Source: JBJMQS01 sp045802605 (GTDB taxonomy: Bacteria > Planctomycetota > Planctomycetia > Gemmatales > Gemmataceae). From it: a stretch of DNA of 64,000 nt. How positions within the stretch are numbered: the first letter of the stretch is position 1; each line of letters starts with the position of its first letter. Made by a program: the position numbers and the translations under genes. Of the stretch, positions 16,702 to 25,358 are shown one piece after another. Location of the stretch: the NCBI GenBank assembly GCA_045802605.1, contig JBJMQS010000036.1, positions 259,130-323,129 on the forward strand, written 5' to 3'. The notes below the pieces were generated by a model, which saw nothing but the letters and a program-made list of their open reading frames with translations, did no database searches and was not told the DNA's origin.

Positions 16702-19632
16702 ATGAGCGGGCGGTGTCTTGTCGGCTTTTTGGCCGTGTTGGTGTTGGCGGGGACCGCGCGCGCCCAAACACCGCCGCCGGATCTGCCGCACTACGATATG
16801 CACGTCTCCATCGACCCGGCAAAGAAACAGGTCCACCTACAAGAGCGCGTGACCTGGACCAACCGCCACGCCCGCCCAACCAACGAACTGGTCCTCGCCG
16901 TTTATCCGCTCTTTAAGGTGCCGGACAAAGACTTCGGCCTGCTCGCCAAAACAGTTGAGATTCTGCGCCAAACGCCGTCCGAAGCACTGCTCAAAGATGC
17001 GGCCGGCAAGACACCGACCGCGCATCTTGCGAGCGACGGCCGGCCACTCAATGTCTTGATCAAGCCGGACAACCAAACGACCATCGTCATCCCGCTGCCG
17101 ATGATGGTGCATCAGGGCGAGTCAGTGACGGTGGATATCGCATTCGATATGCAGCTCTCCGAAGTGCAAGGCCGGTGGGGCCAATGGCAGGGCGTGACGT
17201 TCCTCACCAATTGGCATCCCACGCTCTGCTTCTACGACGACCATGGCTGGCAACCGACGCCGTTCATCCCGTGGCACCAGCCGTTCTTCAACGAAGCGGG
17301 TTGTTATACCGCCACGATCACACTGCCGACGGGCCAGGTGCTCGCCGCGCCTTCGCAGATCGTCTCCGAGCGCGACTGCGGCGGCGGGTTGAAGGAAGTG
17401 ATCCTGGCGCCCGCGATCTTGCGCGATTTCGCCCTCGTGACAAGCGACCGCTTCCAGGTGCTCGAAGGAACCGCGGGCGGCGTGAAGATTCGCGTGGTGC
17501 ACCTCCCCGAGCACCATCACTACGCTCGAGTCGCCCTGCGCGTCGCCAGTGAGGCGATCCCGGTCTATTCGCAATGGTTCGGTCCTTACCCGTACCCGCA
17601 ATTCACCGTCGCCGAAGCGTTCTTCCCGTGGAACGGCAACGAGTGCGCCGGCATGGTGTGGCTCGATCATCGCGTGTTCCAGTTGCCCGAGATGGCGGAG
17701 GCTTATGTCGATTATTTGCTGTCGCACGAGATTGCGCATCAGTGGTGGTACAACCTCGTCGGCACCAATGGTTACGCAGAGACGTTCATGGATGAGGCGC
17801 CGGCGACCTACTTCTCGCACCGCTTGATCGATCGCAAGGTGGGGAAGAACAACAACCTGATCAAGTATCCAAACGGGCTCGGATGGATGCCGAACATCCG
17901 GCGGGAAAACTATCGCTACGCGACTTGGCTTGGCTCGGTGCGCCGCGGCGAGGCCGGGCCGGCGGTGCAGCCGATGGATCAGTACGCCCATGTCTACGAA
18001 TTGTTCGCGGGTGCCTACGACCGCGGCAGCCGGCTGATCATGATGATCGAAGACAAGCTCGGCGAAACCGCATTTCTCGACTTCACCCGCATCGTTGTTC
18101 GCAAATACTCGTTCCGCATCCTGCGCGTGGCCGATTATCAACGCGAGCTGGAAGAATACACGGGCCGATCATGGAAAGAGTTCTTCGACCAATGGGCCTA
18201 CGGTCACGGGCTCACTGATTGGCAGGTGGAATCGGTTCGCCTGGAGAAGAACAATGCCGTCGAGATTACTGTTCGCCAGACCCGAGAGATTGATGAGCCA
18301 ACAGTCGTCGGTGTGAAGCTCGCTGGCGGCGATGGCTACGCCATCCGTGTACCGATCAATCCACGCGCCGGTGTGATCAAAATCGACAATCCGCCCTGCG
18401 AGATCGAGCCGATCGATGAGCATGCCGTCCGGGTGCGGATGCAACTGCCGTCGGAGCCGGCACAGATCAGCGTCGATCCCGACGCTGTGTTGCCGGACGC
18501 CGATCCGACCAACAACCATTGGAAATCCACCGCGAAGTGGCGCTTCACGCCGTTGTACACGCAACTAGACGACGCCGACATGACGAACGATTACGATTGC
18601 TGGAACTTCCAGGCCGGGCCCTATGTCTACGCCGCCGCGTCGCAGGAGCCGTGGTATGCGCGCTCAGTATTAGTCGGTTTGCGGGCCGGAGCGGTGCGGA
18701 CCCAGGAGTTTTCCGGCGGCGCCTTTCTCGCCTATCGCAACGACTTCCACGACATCGTGGCCGGGGCTGACGCGTTCGTTGATCACGTGCCGTTTCCAAA
18801 GACGCAGTTGGGCTTTCATGTGGAGAAGCGGGTGGCCGGCCCGTTTGCCACCGAAGGCCCCAACGACGTCACGCGCGCGGTGCTTTACAGCCGGTATGTG
18901 TTTGCGGGCACTGCATCGACTTACATGAACCCGATGCATTACGCCGAGATCTTCACGACGTACCAAGACAACGCGATGCCGTTCGCCCGACGCCCGGAAT
19001 TGGGCGCCGTTCGCTGGGACCATTCGACCACTGCCGGCATTCACTGGAGCTTGGATTACCTCACGCCATATTGGGATCCCGAAGGCGGCTTCAAGGCCGA
19101 TCTCTCGTATCAGGGCGGCGTGGCGGATCTCGACGAGTCGCGAGTCACGCATCGCTTTGATGGGGAGTTCACGTTCGTCAAGACGCCGCCGAGTTGGACG
19201 GGGCCGCTTAGCAATACCCGGATCGCCATGCGCGGTGCGGCGGCATACGCCACGCCACGGGATGGACTCTTTTACGCTCTCGGCGGCAGTACTCTGTTCC
19301 GCGGCTTCGACCTTGCCGAGCGGCAGGGCAATGCCCTTTGGGTCACGAACATCGAATGGCGCATTCCGCTCGTTCGGCACATCGAGTGGGATACCTGCGA
19401 CCATATCGCCGGCCTGCGTGGCATTTACCTCGCGCCCTTCTATGATGTCGGCGCCATCTACGTGGATGGCCGGCAAGTGAGCAACGTGGCGCATGCAGTT
19501 GGCGTCGGCCTCCGTTGGGACGTGGCGTGGTTCAGCTTCATCGAACGCTCCGTGATCCGCCTCGACGTGGCAAAAACCATCAACGAGTCTTCGCCCGTGC
19601 AGCTTTGGATCGGATTTTTGCACGCATTTTGA
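16702..19632 (+). CDS. M1-family metallopeptidase with C-terminal outer-membrane barrel
   Basis: From the ATG at 16702 the protein has 976 residues and starts with a signal peptide (GRCLVGFLAVLVLAGTARAQ); a GTG 54 nt upstream would add an unlikely leader. Zinc ligands follow the gluzincin rule: H342-E343-x-x-H346 in SHEIAHQWW and E365 in ETFMDEAP, 18 residues later. A tail of about 300 residues alternates polar and aromatic strands, includes GGSTLFRGFDLAERQGNALWVTNIEWRIPL (similar to the end of Omp85/surface-antigen barrels) and ends in Phe. The likely product is an aminopeptidase-like enzyme anchored in the outer membrane. The family is clear for the peptidase, inferred for the barrel. Confidence 0.8.
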   Translation: MSGRCLVGFLAVLVLAGTARAQTPPPDLPHYDMHVSIDPAKKQVHLQERVTWTNRHARPTNELVLAVYPLFKVPDKDFGLLAKTVEILRQTPSEALLKDAAGKTPTAHLASDGRPLNVLIKPDNQTTIVIPLPMMVHQGESVTVDIAFDMQLSEVQGRWGQWQGVTFLTNWHPTLCFYDDHGWQPTPFIPWHQPFFNEAGCYTATITLPTGQVLAAPSQIVSERDCGGGLKEVILAPAILRDFALVTSDRFQVLEGTAGGVKIRVVHLPEHHHYARVALRVASEAIPVYSQWFGPYPYPQFTVAEAFFPWNGNECAGMVWLDHRVFQLPEMAEAYVDYLLSHEIAHQWWYNLVGTNGYAETFMDEAPATYFSHRLIDRKVGKNNNLIKYPNGLGWMPNIRRENYRYATWLGSVRRGEAGPAVQPMDQYAHVYELFAGAYDRGSRLIMMIEDKLGETAFLDFTRIVVRKYSFRILRVADYQRELEEYTGRSWKEFFDQWAYGHGLTDWQVESVRLEKNNAVEITVRQTREIDEPTVVGVKLAGGDGYAIRVPINPRAGVIKIDNPPCEIEPIDEHAVRVRMQLPSEPAQISVDPDAVLPDADPTNNHWKSTAKWRFTPLYTQLDDADMTNDYDCWNFQAGPYVYAAASQEPWYARSVLVGLRAGAVRTQEFSGGAFLAYRNDFHDIVAGADAFVDHVPFPKTQLGFHVEKRVAGPFATEGPNDVTRAVLYSRYVFAGTASTYMNPMHYAEIFTTYQDNAMPFARRPELGAVRWDHSTTAGIHWSLDYLTPYWDPEGGFKADLSYQGGVADLDESRVTHRFDGEFTFVKTPPSWTGPLSNTRIAMRGAAAYATPRDGLFYALGGSTLFRGFDLAERQGNALWVTNIEWRIPLVRHIEWDTCDHIAGLRGIYLAPFYDVGAIYVDGRQVSNVAHAVGVGLRWDVAWFSFIERSVIRLDVAKTINESSPVQLWIGFLHAF

Positions 19633-19663
19633 TGTGCAGGCATTTGTCGGTAAATTACACTTC

Positions 19664-19996
19664 ATGGCAAACAGCGAAGACGAAGTACCCGAAGGCGCGG
19701 CATTTTTTCCCTCAATCGACGCCGAGCTTGGCGTGCATCCGCTGTTACTCGCGGTGTTGCATTCGGTTGTGTTTCTCGGCGGCTCGGCTGAAGAGATCGT
19801 AAACCCGACGGCGGCCGACGAAGCGCTGGGTGCGATCGCAGGTTATGTCGAGCGCTGCGATGGCAAAGAACGCCAACGCATTCTTGAGGACCTCTCCGTG
19901 CTACGTGGCTACGCGCGGGAGCAGGGCTGGCCAAAGCAACTCACGGCATTTCTGAAGAGTTTTCCGGTGGACTTTGGTTTGGCGGACGAAGAATGA
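19664..19996 (+). CDS. Small protein coupled to the E1-like gene
   Basis: The 110-aa product is acidic and mostly helical (ELGVHPLLLAVLHSVVFLGGSAEEIVNP, then ERCDGKERQRILEDLSVLRGYAREQGW). No family recognised. I chose the ATG at 19664; a GTG at 19634 in the same frame lies just behind the peptidase stop and is less likely. Its stop overlaps the start of the ThiF/MoeB-like gene by 4 nt (ATGA), so translation is coupled and the product may work with that enzyme. Confidence 0.7.
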   Translation: MANSEDEVPEGAAFFPSIDAELGVHPLLLAVLHSVVFLGGSAEEIVNPTAADEALGAIAGYVERCDGKERQRILEDLSVLRGYAREQGWPKQLTAFLKSFPVDFGLADEE

Positions 19997-21021
19997 ACGC
20001 TGACCGCTATTCCCGGCAGGTTCGCTTTGCCGGCATCGGCTCCGAGGGCCAGGAACGATTGGCCGCGGGTCGTACGGTCCTGATCGGTTGCGGGGCGCTC
20101 GGCACGGTCATTGCGAATCATCTCGTTCGCGCCGGCGTCGGCTTCGTTCGCATCGTCGATCGCGATTTCATCGAGACACACAATCTCCAGCGGCAGATTC
20201 TGTTTGATGAACGCGATGTCGCTGATGGTTTGCCGAAAGCCGAGGCCGCGGTTCGCAAGTTGCGCGCGATCAATTCCGAGGTTACCATTGAGCCGGTTGT
20301 CACCGATGTCGATCGCACCAATGTGCTTGATCTGGTCGGCGACGCTCACGTCGTTCTCGACGGCAGCGATAACTTTGAAGTGCGGTACCTCGTCAATGAT
20401 GCCGCCGTGAAGTTGGGCAAACCCTGGGTCTATGGCGGCTGCATCGGCAGCCTCGGGCAGACAATCACAATCCTCCCTGGCGAAACGCCCTGCTTGCGCT
20501 GTGTCTTCGAGGAAGCACCTGGGCCCGGAGAAAGCGCCACTTGCGAAACCGCCGGCGTGCTCGGACCGGCCGTCGCCGTGATCGCGAGCTTGCAGGCTAC
20601 CGAAGCATTGAAGCTGCTCGCCGGTCGGCGTGACGCGATCAATCGCGCACTTCTGTACGTCGATGTCTGGGAAAACACCTATCGCCCGATCCAGATCCAG
20701 TCGATTCGGGAGAAGGTCGATTGCCCGTGTTGCAAGCGGCATCAATTCGACTGGTTAGACGGTAAATTCGGCGCAACTACGACCCGGCTGTGTGGCCGAA
20801 ATGCCGTTCAAATCAGCCATCGGACGACGTCGCCACTGCGATTCGAAGAGTTGTCGAAACAACTCGTCACATCCGGTGCGGTCACGTTCAACAAATTCCT
20901 GCTCAAATTTGACGTCGGCGATTTTCGCCTGACGGTCTTTCCCGATGGCCGAGCTATCGTGCAGGGAACTGACGATCCGGACAAGGCGCGGGCCTTGTAC
21001 GCCCAGTACATTGGACATTGA
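19993..21021 (+). CDS. ThiF/MoeB/HesA-type E1-like adenylyltransferase
   Basis: This 342-aa protein shows RYSRQVRFAGIGSEGQERL, the ATP-binding loop LIGCGALG (30-37), DRDFIETHNLQRQ, DGSDNFEVRYLVND, the structural zinc cysteines C168/C171 and the CPCC cluster at 245-248, and a candidate catalytic Cys185. Such enzymes adenylate the C-terminus of ubiquitin-like sulfur carriers (ThiS, MoaD) for thiamine or molybdopterin synthesis. Residues 255-342 form an extra C-terminal domain. No sulfur carrier gene is adjacent, but a cysteine-desulfurase-like gene lies 0.7 kb downstream on the same strand. Confidence 0.9.
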   Translation: MNADRYSRQVRFAGIGSEGQERLAAGRTVLIGCGALGTVIANHLVRAGVGFVRIVDRDFIETHNLQRQILFDERDVADGLPKAEAAVRKLRAINSEVTIEPVVTDVDRTNVLDLVGDAHVVLDGSDNFEVRYLVNDAAVKLGKPWVYGGCIGSLGQTITILPGETPCLRCVFEEAPGPGESATCETAGVLGPAVAVIASLQATEALKLLAGRRDAINRALLYVDVWENTYRPIQIQSIREKVDCPCCKRHQFDWLDGKFGATTTRLCGRNAVQISHRTTSPLRFEELSKQLVTSGAVTFNKFLLKFDVGDFRLTVFPDGRAIVQGTDDPDKARALYAQYIGH

Positions 21022-21053
21022 TTGAACGCCAACTTCCGCGGTAGGCTAATGGT

Positions 21054-21680
21054 ATGAGTACGACCGTGTCACCGCTGGTGAATCTCAATTCCGTGGCTCC
21101 GCTTCGGACGCGCCGATTCACTGTCGATGACTATCACCGCATGGCGAAAGCGGGAATTCTGACCCCACAAGATCGGGTCGAACTCATAAACGGATGGATC
21201 GTTTCCAAGATGACGCTCAATCCCCCTCATGCGATCTGCTTGTCAAAATTGGATCGTCGGTTTGGGCAGATGATACCCGAAGAATGCGCAGTTCGATGCC
21301 AACTACCGATCACTCTCGGTGATGACAGTGAGCCTGAGCCTGATTTGGTTGTCGCAACTGGGAAAGACGACGATTACGGCCAATCCCATCCAGGACCGCA
21401 GCAGGTGTTGCTGGTGATCGAAGTCGCGGATTCATCATTGGACATCGACCGCCATGAGAAGTTGATGCTCTACGCACTGCACGGTCTGTCGGAATACTGG
21501 ATCGTAAATCTCGTTGATAGGCAAATCGAGGTTTACACCGATCCGGTTTCTACACCTCAGCCCACTTATCGTAAGCGGTCCATTTACCTGGCGGACGATC
21601 AGATACCAGTCGTTCTCGCGGGCAAGCCGTTGGCACAGTTGCTCGTAAAGCATTTTTTACCTGAGGCCGCTTCAGCGTGA
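21054..21680 (+). CDS. Uma2 family (DUF820) nuclease-fold protein
   Basis: This 208-aa protein shows the Uma2 pattern: FTVDDYHRMAKAGILTPQDRVELINGWIV, then EPEPDLVVATG, LLVIEVADSSLDIDRHEKLMLYALHGLSEYWIVNL. The acidic residues and the E-V-A-D-S/T segment match the PD-(D/E)XK-like core. Members occur in many paralogs in planctomycetes and cyanobacteria and their targets are unknown. The gene lies 33 bp behind the E1-like gene, and its stop overlaps the GTG start of the next gene. Whether it belongs to the sulfur-related genes or is a hitchhiker is unclear. Confidence 0.88.
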   Translation: MSTTVSPLVNLNSVAPLRTRRFTVDDYHRMAKAGILTPQDRVELINGWIVSKMTLNPPHAICLSKLDRRFGQMIPEECAVRCQLPITLGDDSEPEPDLVVATGKDDDYGQSHPGPQQVLLVIEVADSSLDIDRHEKLMLYALHGLSEYWIVNLVDRQIEVYTDPVSTPQPTYRKRSIYLADDQIPVVLAGKPLAQLLVKHFLPEAASA

Positions 21681-22819
21681 CTTATCTCGATAACGCCGCG
21701 ACGAGTTTTCCCAAGCCGGAGTCGGTGTACCAGGCGATGGACCGTTGCGCGCGCGAGCAACTGGCGAACCCTGGGCGGGCCGGGCATCGCATGGCGGTGG
21801 CGTGCGAGCGGATCATCGACGATTGCCGGCACCGACTGAATCGACTGCTCAATGGCCGTGGTCCCGAGCGTTTCATTCTGACGCTCAATGCCACCGATGG
21901 CTTGAACATGGCGATCAAGGGGCTGCTGCATCCGGGCGATCATGCGATCACGTCAAATATCGAACACAACAGCATCAACCGGCCACTGCGGGCTTTGGAA
22001 CTGGCAGGCGTAATCACCGTCACCCGGTTGACGCACGATGGTTCCGGCCTCATCGACCCGGACGTATTGAAACGCGCGTTGCAACCGAACACACGACTGG
22101 TCGCGATCACGCATGGCTCCAACGTCCTCGGATCGATCCAGCCGATTGCCGAGTTCGGGCGAATCGTGCGTGAACGTGATTCGCTGCTGTTGATCGACGC
22201 ATCGCAAACTGTTGGTGCAGTGCCGATCGACCTCCAAGCCGACGCCGTTGACTTGATGGCGTTTCCAGGACACAAAGCCTTGCTCGGTCCCACCGGCACT
22301 GGCTCACTGTATGTCGGGCCGCGCGCACAATTGGCTCCCTGGCGCGAGGGAGGAACCGGCGGTGACTCAACGAGCGAAACGCAGCCAACCGAGTTGCCGT
22401 ACCGCTTGGAGGGTGGCACGCCGAATGTACTGGGCATTTGCGGATTGGCCGCCGGCATTGCTTATGTCGAAGAACATGGAATCGAGAATATTCGCCGGCA
22501 TGAGCTGACGCTGGCGAATCGGTTGCGTTCGCGATTGTTGGAACTTGGCTTGGAAGTCTTTGGTCCCGCCGATCCGAAACAGCGGGTTGGGCTGGTGAGT
22601 TTCCGCACGCCCAAGTTGCCCCCGCCCGAGTTGGCCGCAATTCTCGATCAATCGTTTGACATCGCGGTGCGCTCGGGTTTGCACTGTGCACCGTTTGCCC
22701 ACAAATCGGTCGGTTCATTTCCGGATGGACTGGTTCGGGCGAGCCCAGGGCCATTTTCAACGGACGACGACATCGATCGCTTAACGGATGCTTTGAAGGA
22801 AATCTTGGCGGGCGTCTAG
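21677..22819 (+). CDS. Class V aminotransferase, cysteine desulfurase-like
   Basis: The 380-aa product carries MTYLDNAATSFPKPESVYQAM at the N-terminus, SNIEHNSINRP (H97), LLIDASQTVGA (D174) and the PLP lysine K200 in MAFPGHKALLGPTGTGSLYVG. The candidate sulfur-accepting cysteine sits in SGLHCAPFAHKS near the C-terminus. This sub-family (CsdA/SufS-related, selenocysteine-lyase group) mobilises sulfur from cysteine to acceptors such as MoeB/ThiF proteins, which fits the E1-like gene two positions upstream. It begins with GTG overlapping the Uma2 stop. Confidence 0.9.
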   Translation: MTYLDNAATSFPKPESVYQAMDRCAREQLANPGRAGHRMAVACERIIDDCRHRLNRLLNGRGPERFILTLNATDGLNMAIKGLLHPGDHAITSNIEHNSINRPLRALELAGVITVTRLTHDGSGLIDPDVLKRALQPNTRLVAITHGSNVLGSIQPIAEFGRIVRERDSLLLIDASQTVGAVPIDLQADAVDLMAFPGHKALLGPTGTGSLYVGPRAQLAPWREGGTGGDSTSETQPTELPYRLEGGTPNVLGICGLAAGIAYVEEHGIENIRRHELTLANRLRSRLLELGLEVFGPADPKQRVGLVSFRTPKLPPPELAAILDQSFDIAVRSGLHCAPFAHKSVGSFPDGLVRASPGPFSTDDDIDRLTDALKEILAGV

Positions 22820-23178
22820 TGTTCGCTTCCTTGGCGGAGGCCAAGCTCGATTGGGATGTCCGCGGTCTTAGTGCCACCAGTTGAGATTTCGACTGTTCCC
22901 ACGTAGGTGAACGGCGTCTGCTTTTCCCACAGATTAGGTTCTGGGATGACAACTCTCGCTGATCGGCGCTGCGGGTGGGCTGGCTCCGCTGGAATGGCAC
23001 GAATCGGATATGCAATTTCAATCGTCTCGGTGCCGGGGCACCTGGGACCATAGAGTCGGCCGGCTAATGTGGTTTCCGCGTCAATGCCGTGATCGAAGTC
23101 TGCGTGGATCAGCACCTCGGCAATAGTGGCGCTGAGCCGAATGATTTGAGTCGTAATCACAGGCAGGTCAGGCATCAT
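22816..23178 (-). CDS. Small protein of unknown function, coupled to queA
   Basis: About 120 aa, acidic, beta-rich pattern (MPDLPVITTQIIRLSATIAEVLIHADFDHGIDAETTLAGRL...). A conserved-looking YGPRCPGTETIEIAYPI segment is in the middle. No family recognised. The start is ambiguous: ATG at 23178 or 23175, or a TTG at 23190 that would overlap queA. It lies directly behind queA on the same strand. Its 3' end overlaps the aminotransferase stop from the opposite strand by 4 nt. Confidence 0.6.
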   Translation of the reverse strand: MMPDLPVITTQIIRLSATIAEVLIHADFDHGIDAETTLAGRLYGPRCPGTETIEIAYPIRAIPAEPAHPQRRSARVVIPEPNLWEKQTPFTYVGTVEISTGGTKTADIPIELGLRQGSEH

Positions 23179-23182
23179 TCCC

Positions 23183-24205
23183 TCAAACAATCAACATGGC
23201 ATCGCCGTAGCTGAAAAACCGGTAGCGCTCAGCAATCGCAGTCTCGTAGGCCTGGCGTGTCAGGTCTTCGCCGGCAAACGCACTGACCATTAATAACAGA
23301 GTCGTTTGCGGCAGATGGAAATTCGTCATCAAACAATCGACCGTGCGAAACGTGTAAGGTGGCCGGATGAACAAGTCGGTTTCCCCGGACCATGCGTTTA
23401 ATGTTCCACTTTGCGACGCGGTTTCCAAGGTTCTTGCGCTTGTTGAGCCCACGGCCACCACGCGGCCCCCTCGCACTTTTATTTGCTGAACAGCCGCGAC
23501 CGTGGTGGCGGGCACGGTGCACCATTCCTTGTGCATCACGTGCCGCTCGGGGTCGCTATCCTTCAGCGGTTGAAACGTGCCTAATCCGACATGCAGCGTT
23601 ACATTGGCTCGCCGAACTCCTTTACCCTCCAATCGCTGCAGCAATTCGGGCGTGAAGTGTAGACCGGCGGTTGGCGCGGCCACTGATCCGGGCGCATTTG
23701 CAAAAACGGTTTGGTAATGTTCGCGGTCGCTGGGCTCATCGCGGCCCTTGCGGATATAGGGCGGCAATGGCACATGGCCGTGCCGTCCCAACAATGTCAC
23801 TGCGTCGCCATACGGATCTGGTTGAAATTTCCAGGGACGCCCCGGCGGTCGTTCAATTAATGTCAAAGACAGCGGACCTGGCTCAACATCGACTTGCTCG
23901 CCGACGTCCAATATTCCTCGCGTTTGGCTAAGCATTTCCCAGCAGCCATCGGCACTCGTGCCGAGATAGAGTCCTTCCCACTTACCACCGGTTTTGCTTC
24001 GCCGCCCTAAGAGACGCGCGGGCAAGACGCGCGTGTCGTTGATGACCAATAAGTCGTTGGGTGCCAGTAACTCAGGCAAGTCGCGGACGTGTCGATGCTC
24101 AACGGCATTGCTGTCGCGACGAACTACCAGCAGTCGGGCCGCGTCGCGCGGCTCGGCCGGGTGTTGTGCAATGAGTTCGGAAGGCAGTTCGTAATCCAGA
24201 AACAT
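23183..24205 (-). CDS. queA: tRNA preQ1 ribosyltransferase-isomerase QueA
   Basis: The 340-aa product begins MFLDYELPSELIAQHPAEPRDAARLLVV and has NDTRVLPARLLG, PLPPYIR, YQTVFANAPGSVAAPTAGLHFT and the final TNFHLPQTTLLLMVSAFAG motif, all diagnostic of QueA. It transfers the ribosyl moiety of S-adenosylmethionine to preQ1 in tRNA, forming epoxyqueuosine. The frame extends to a TTG at 24232, but the ATG at 24205 matches the family start and lies 5 nt behind the preceding gene's stop. Confidence 0.97.
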   Translation of the reverse strand: MFLDYELPSELIAQHPAEPRDAARLLVVRRDSNAVEHRHVRDLPELLAPNDLLVINDTRVLPARLLGRRSKTGGKWEGLYLGTSADGCWEMLSQTRGILDVGEQVDVEPGPLSLTLIERPPGRPWKFQPDPYGDAVTLLGRHGHVPLPPYIRKGRDEPSDREHYQTVFANAPGSVAAPTAGLHFTPELLQRLEGKGVRRANVTLHVGLGTFQPLKDSDPERHVMHKEWCTVPATTVAAVQQIKVRGGRVVAVGSTSARTLETASQSGTLNAWSGETDLFIRPPYTFRTVDCLMTNFHLPQTTLLLMVSAFAGEDLTRQAYETAIAERYRFFSYGDAMLIV

Positions 24206-24210
24206 GCATT

Positions 24211-24744
24211 TCACTTGAACGCTTTGAGCCAATCGTCGAAGGCCGCCTTTTGCCCTTCGACCGTTTTCGACGGACCAATCAGTTTGATGAAGTATGGTCC
24301 GTTGGGGCTCTGGAACATCACATTGATCGCGCGGAAATTCGGCTTGTCGCTCGATTTCGCATTCGGATCAGTCATGGAGCGAGAGACAAACGTTCCCTGG
24401 ATGTCCAAGTACGTCACTTCAACATTGCCGACTTTGAATTCTTCGAGTTTGGTTTTTTCGGCTGGCGCGTCTTTGAACTGGCCCTTCCAACGCTGGAGGT
24501 TGGCCTTCTTGTCTCCGCCGCCACCCTTGCCGAAATACGACACCACGAGCTCGGCATCCTCCGGGTCGCCTTCGGCTTTGACGATGCGGAATTGCGCTTT
24601 GCGCATCGTGGACTTCACTTCTTCACGTTTCCACGCGGCCGGCGCTTTCGACTTGAGCCCGTCAATTTCGACGACGTTGTCATCCGCCGCCGTCGCGACG
24701 CCAACGAATGTCATGGCGAACAGGGCTGCAAATATTCGTCGCAT
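24211..24744 (-). CDS. Exported protein of unknown function
   Basis: This 177-aa protein has an N-terminal signal peptide (MRRIFAALFAMTFVGVATAADD). A GGAGGAAG site 5 nt before the ATG at 24744 fixes the start; an in-frame ATG at 24765 is rejected. The mature part has a pattern of WKREEVKSTMRKAQFRIVKAEGDPEDAELVVSYFG, a G-rich turn and FISKLIGPSKTV-like end, probably a single alpha/beta domain that could bind a ligand in the periplasm. Family not recognised by name. Lies between queA and a TPR gene on the same strand. Confidence 0.75.
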   Translation of the reverse strand: MRRIFAALFAMTFVGVATAADDNVVEIDGLKSKAPAAWKREEVKSTMRKAQFRIVKAEGDPEDAELVVSYFGKGGGGDKKANLQRWKGQFKDAPAEKTKLEEFKVGNVEVTYLDIQGTFVSRSMTDPNAKSSDKPNFRAINVMFQSPNGPYFIKLIGPSKTVEGQKAAFDDWLKAFK

Positions 24745-24761
24745 GGATCTTCCTCCAAAGG

Positions 24762-25079
24762 TCATTCCACGATAGCCAGCATTCCCTGCAACTCGCCAAG
24801 CGCGTGTAACTCGCCGGCTTTCTCGGCCGCGCGAATTCCATTCCGGAGCACCTCGGCCGCGTCGGTATCCCGGCCAAGTTTCTGCAACGCTTGGGCCAGC
24901 ATCAGGTAGGTCGGGACATAGTCCGGCTGGCCTTGCGCAAGACTGGTGAACGTCGCAACCGCGGCCGCGGCATCGCCGAGGCTCATTTGCTCCATGGCGA
25001 GCGCGTACTGCAAAAATGGGTCGCCCGGCTCGTTGGCCAGGAGCGATTGCAATTGTTGCAGCCTGGGTGAATCGGCCAT
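24762..25079 (-). CDS. Small TPR-repeat protein
   Basis: The 105-aa product starts MADSPRLQQLQSLLANEPGDPFLQYALAMEQMSLGD and continues with TPR-type helices (AVATFTSLAQGQPDYVPTYLMLAQALQKLGRDTDAAEVLRNGIRAAEKAG). An AGGA motif about 10 nt before the ATG at 25079 supports the start; the long frame upstream is not coding-like. It has no signal peptide or membrane segment, so it is a cytoplasmic scaffold or adaptor. It leads the strand that continues with the exported protein and queA. Confidence 0.8.
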   Translation of the reverse strand: MADSPRLQQLQSLLANEPGDPFLQYALAMEQMSLGDAAAAVATFTSLAQGQPDYVPTYLMLAQALQKLGRDTDAAEVLRNGIRAAEKAGELHALGELQGMLAIVE

Positions 25080-25358
25080 CAAATGAAATCCTGCCCGGGC
25101 GGGTTTCTGTCGAGATAACCTACACATTTCGCCGACCCAAAGGCCAGTTCCTTGCGAAAACTCGCACAGCCGATACGACCGGAACAATCCGCAGGCTTCG
25201 TTCATCGGTACCGATCCGCACGTTGTGCCTGACAGGCAGCGGCCAAGGGCTTCCGTGGCAATGCACTTTCTTGTGGCTCTAGCGAGCCGAACGCCTTGGC
25301 CGAAATGACACACGAGCCATTGATCTGCCTCAGTGCATTCCGACCCCCGGAGGCTTCC

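Noticed and set aside
17122..18141. 339-aa open frame antisense to the M1 peptidase
   Set aside because: The sense strand carries the zinc site in the overlapping region; the antisense translation has no family pattern.
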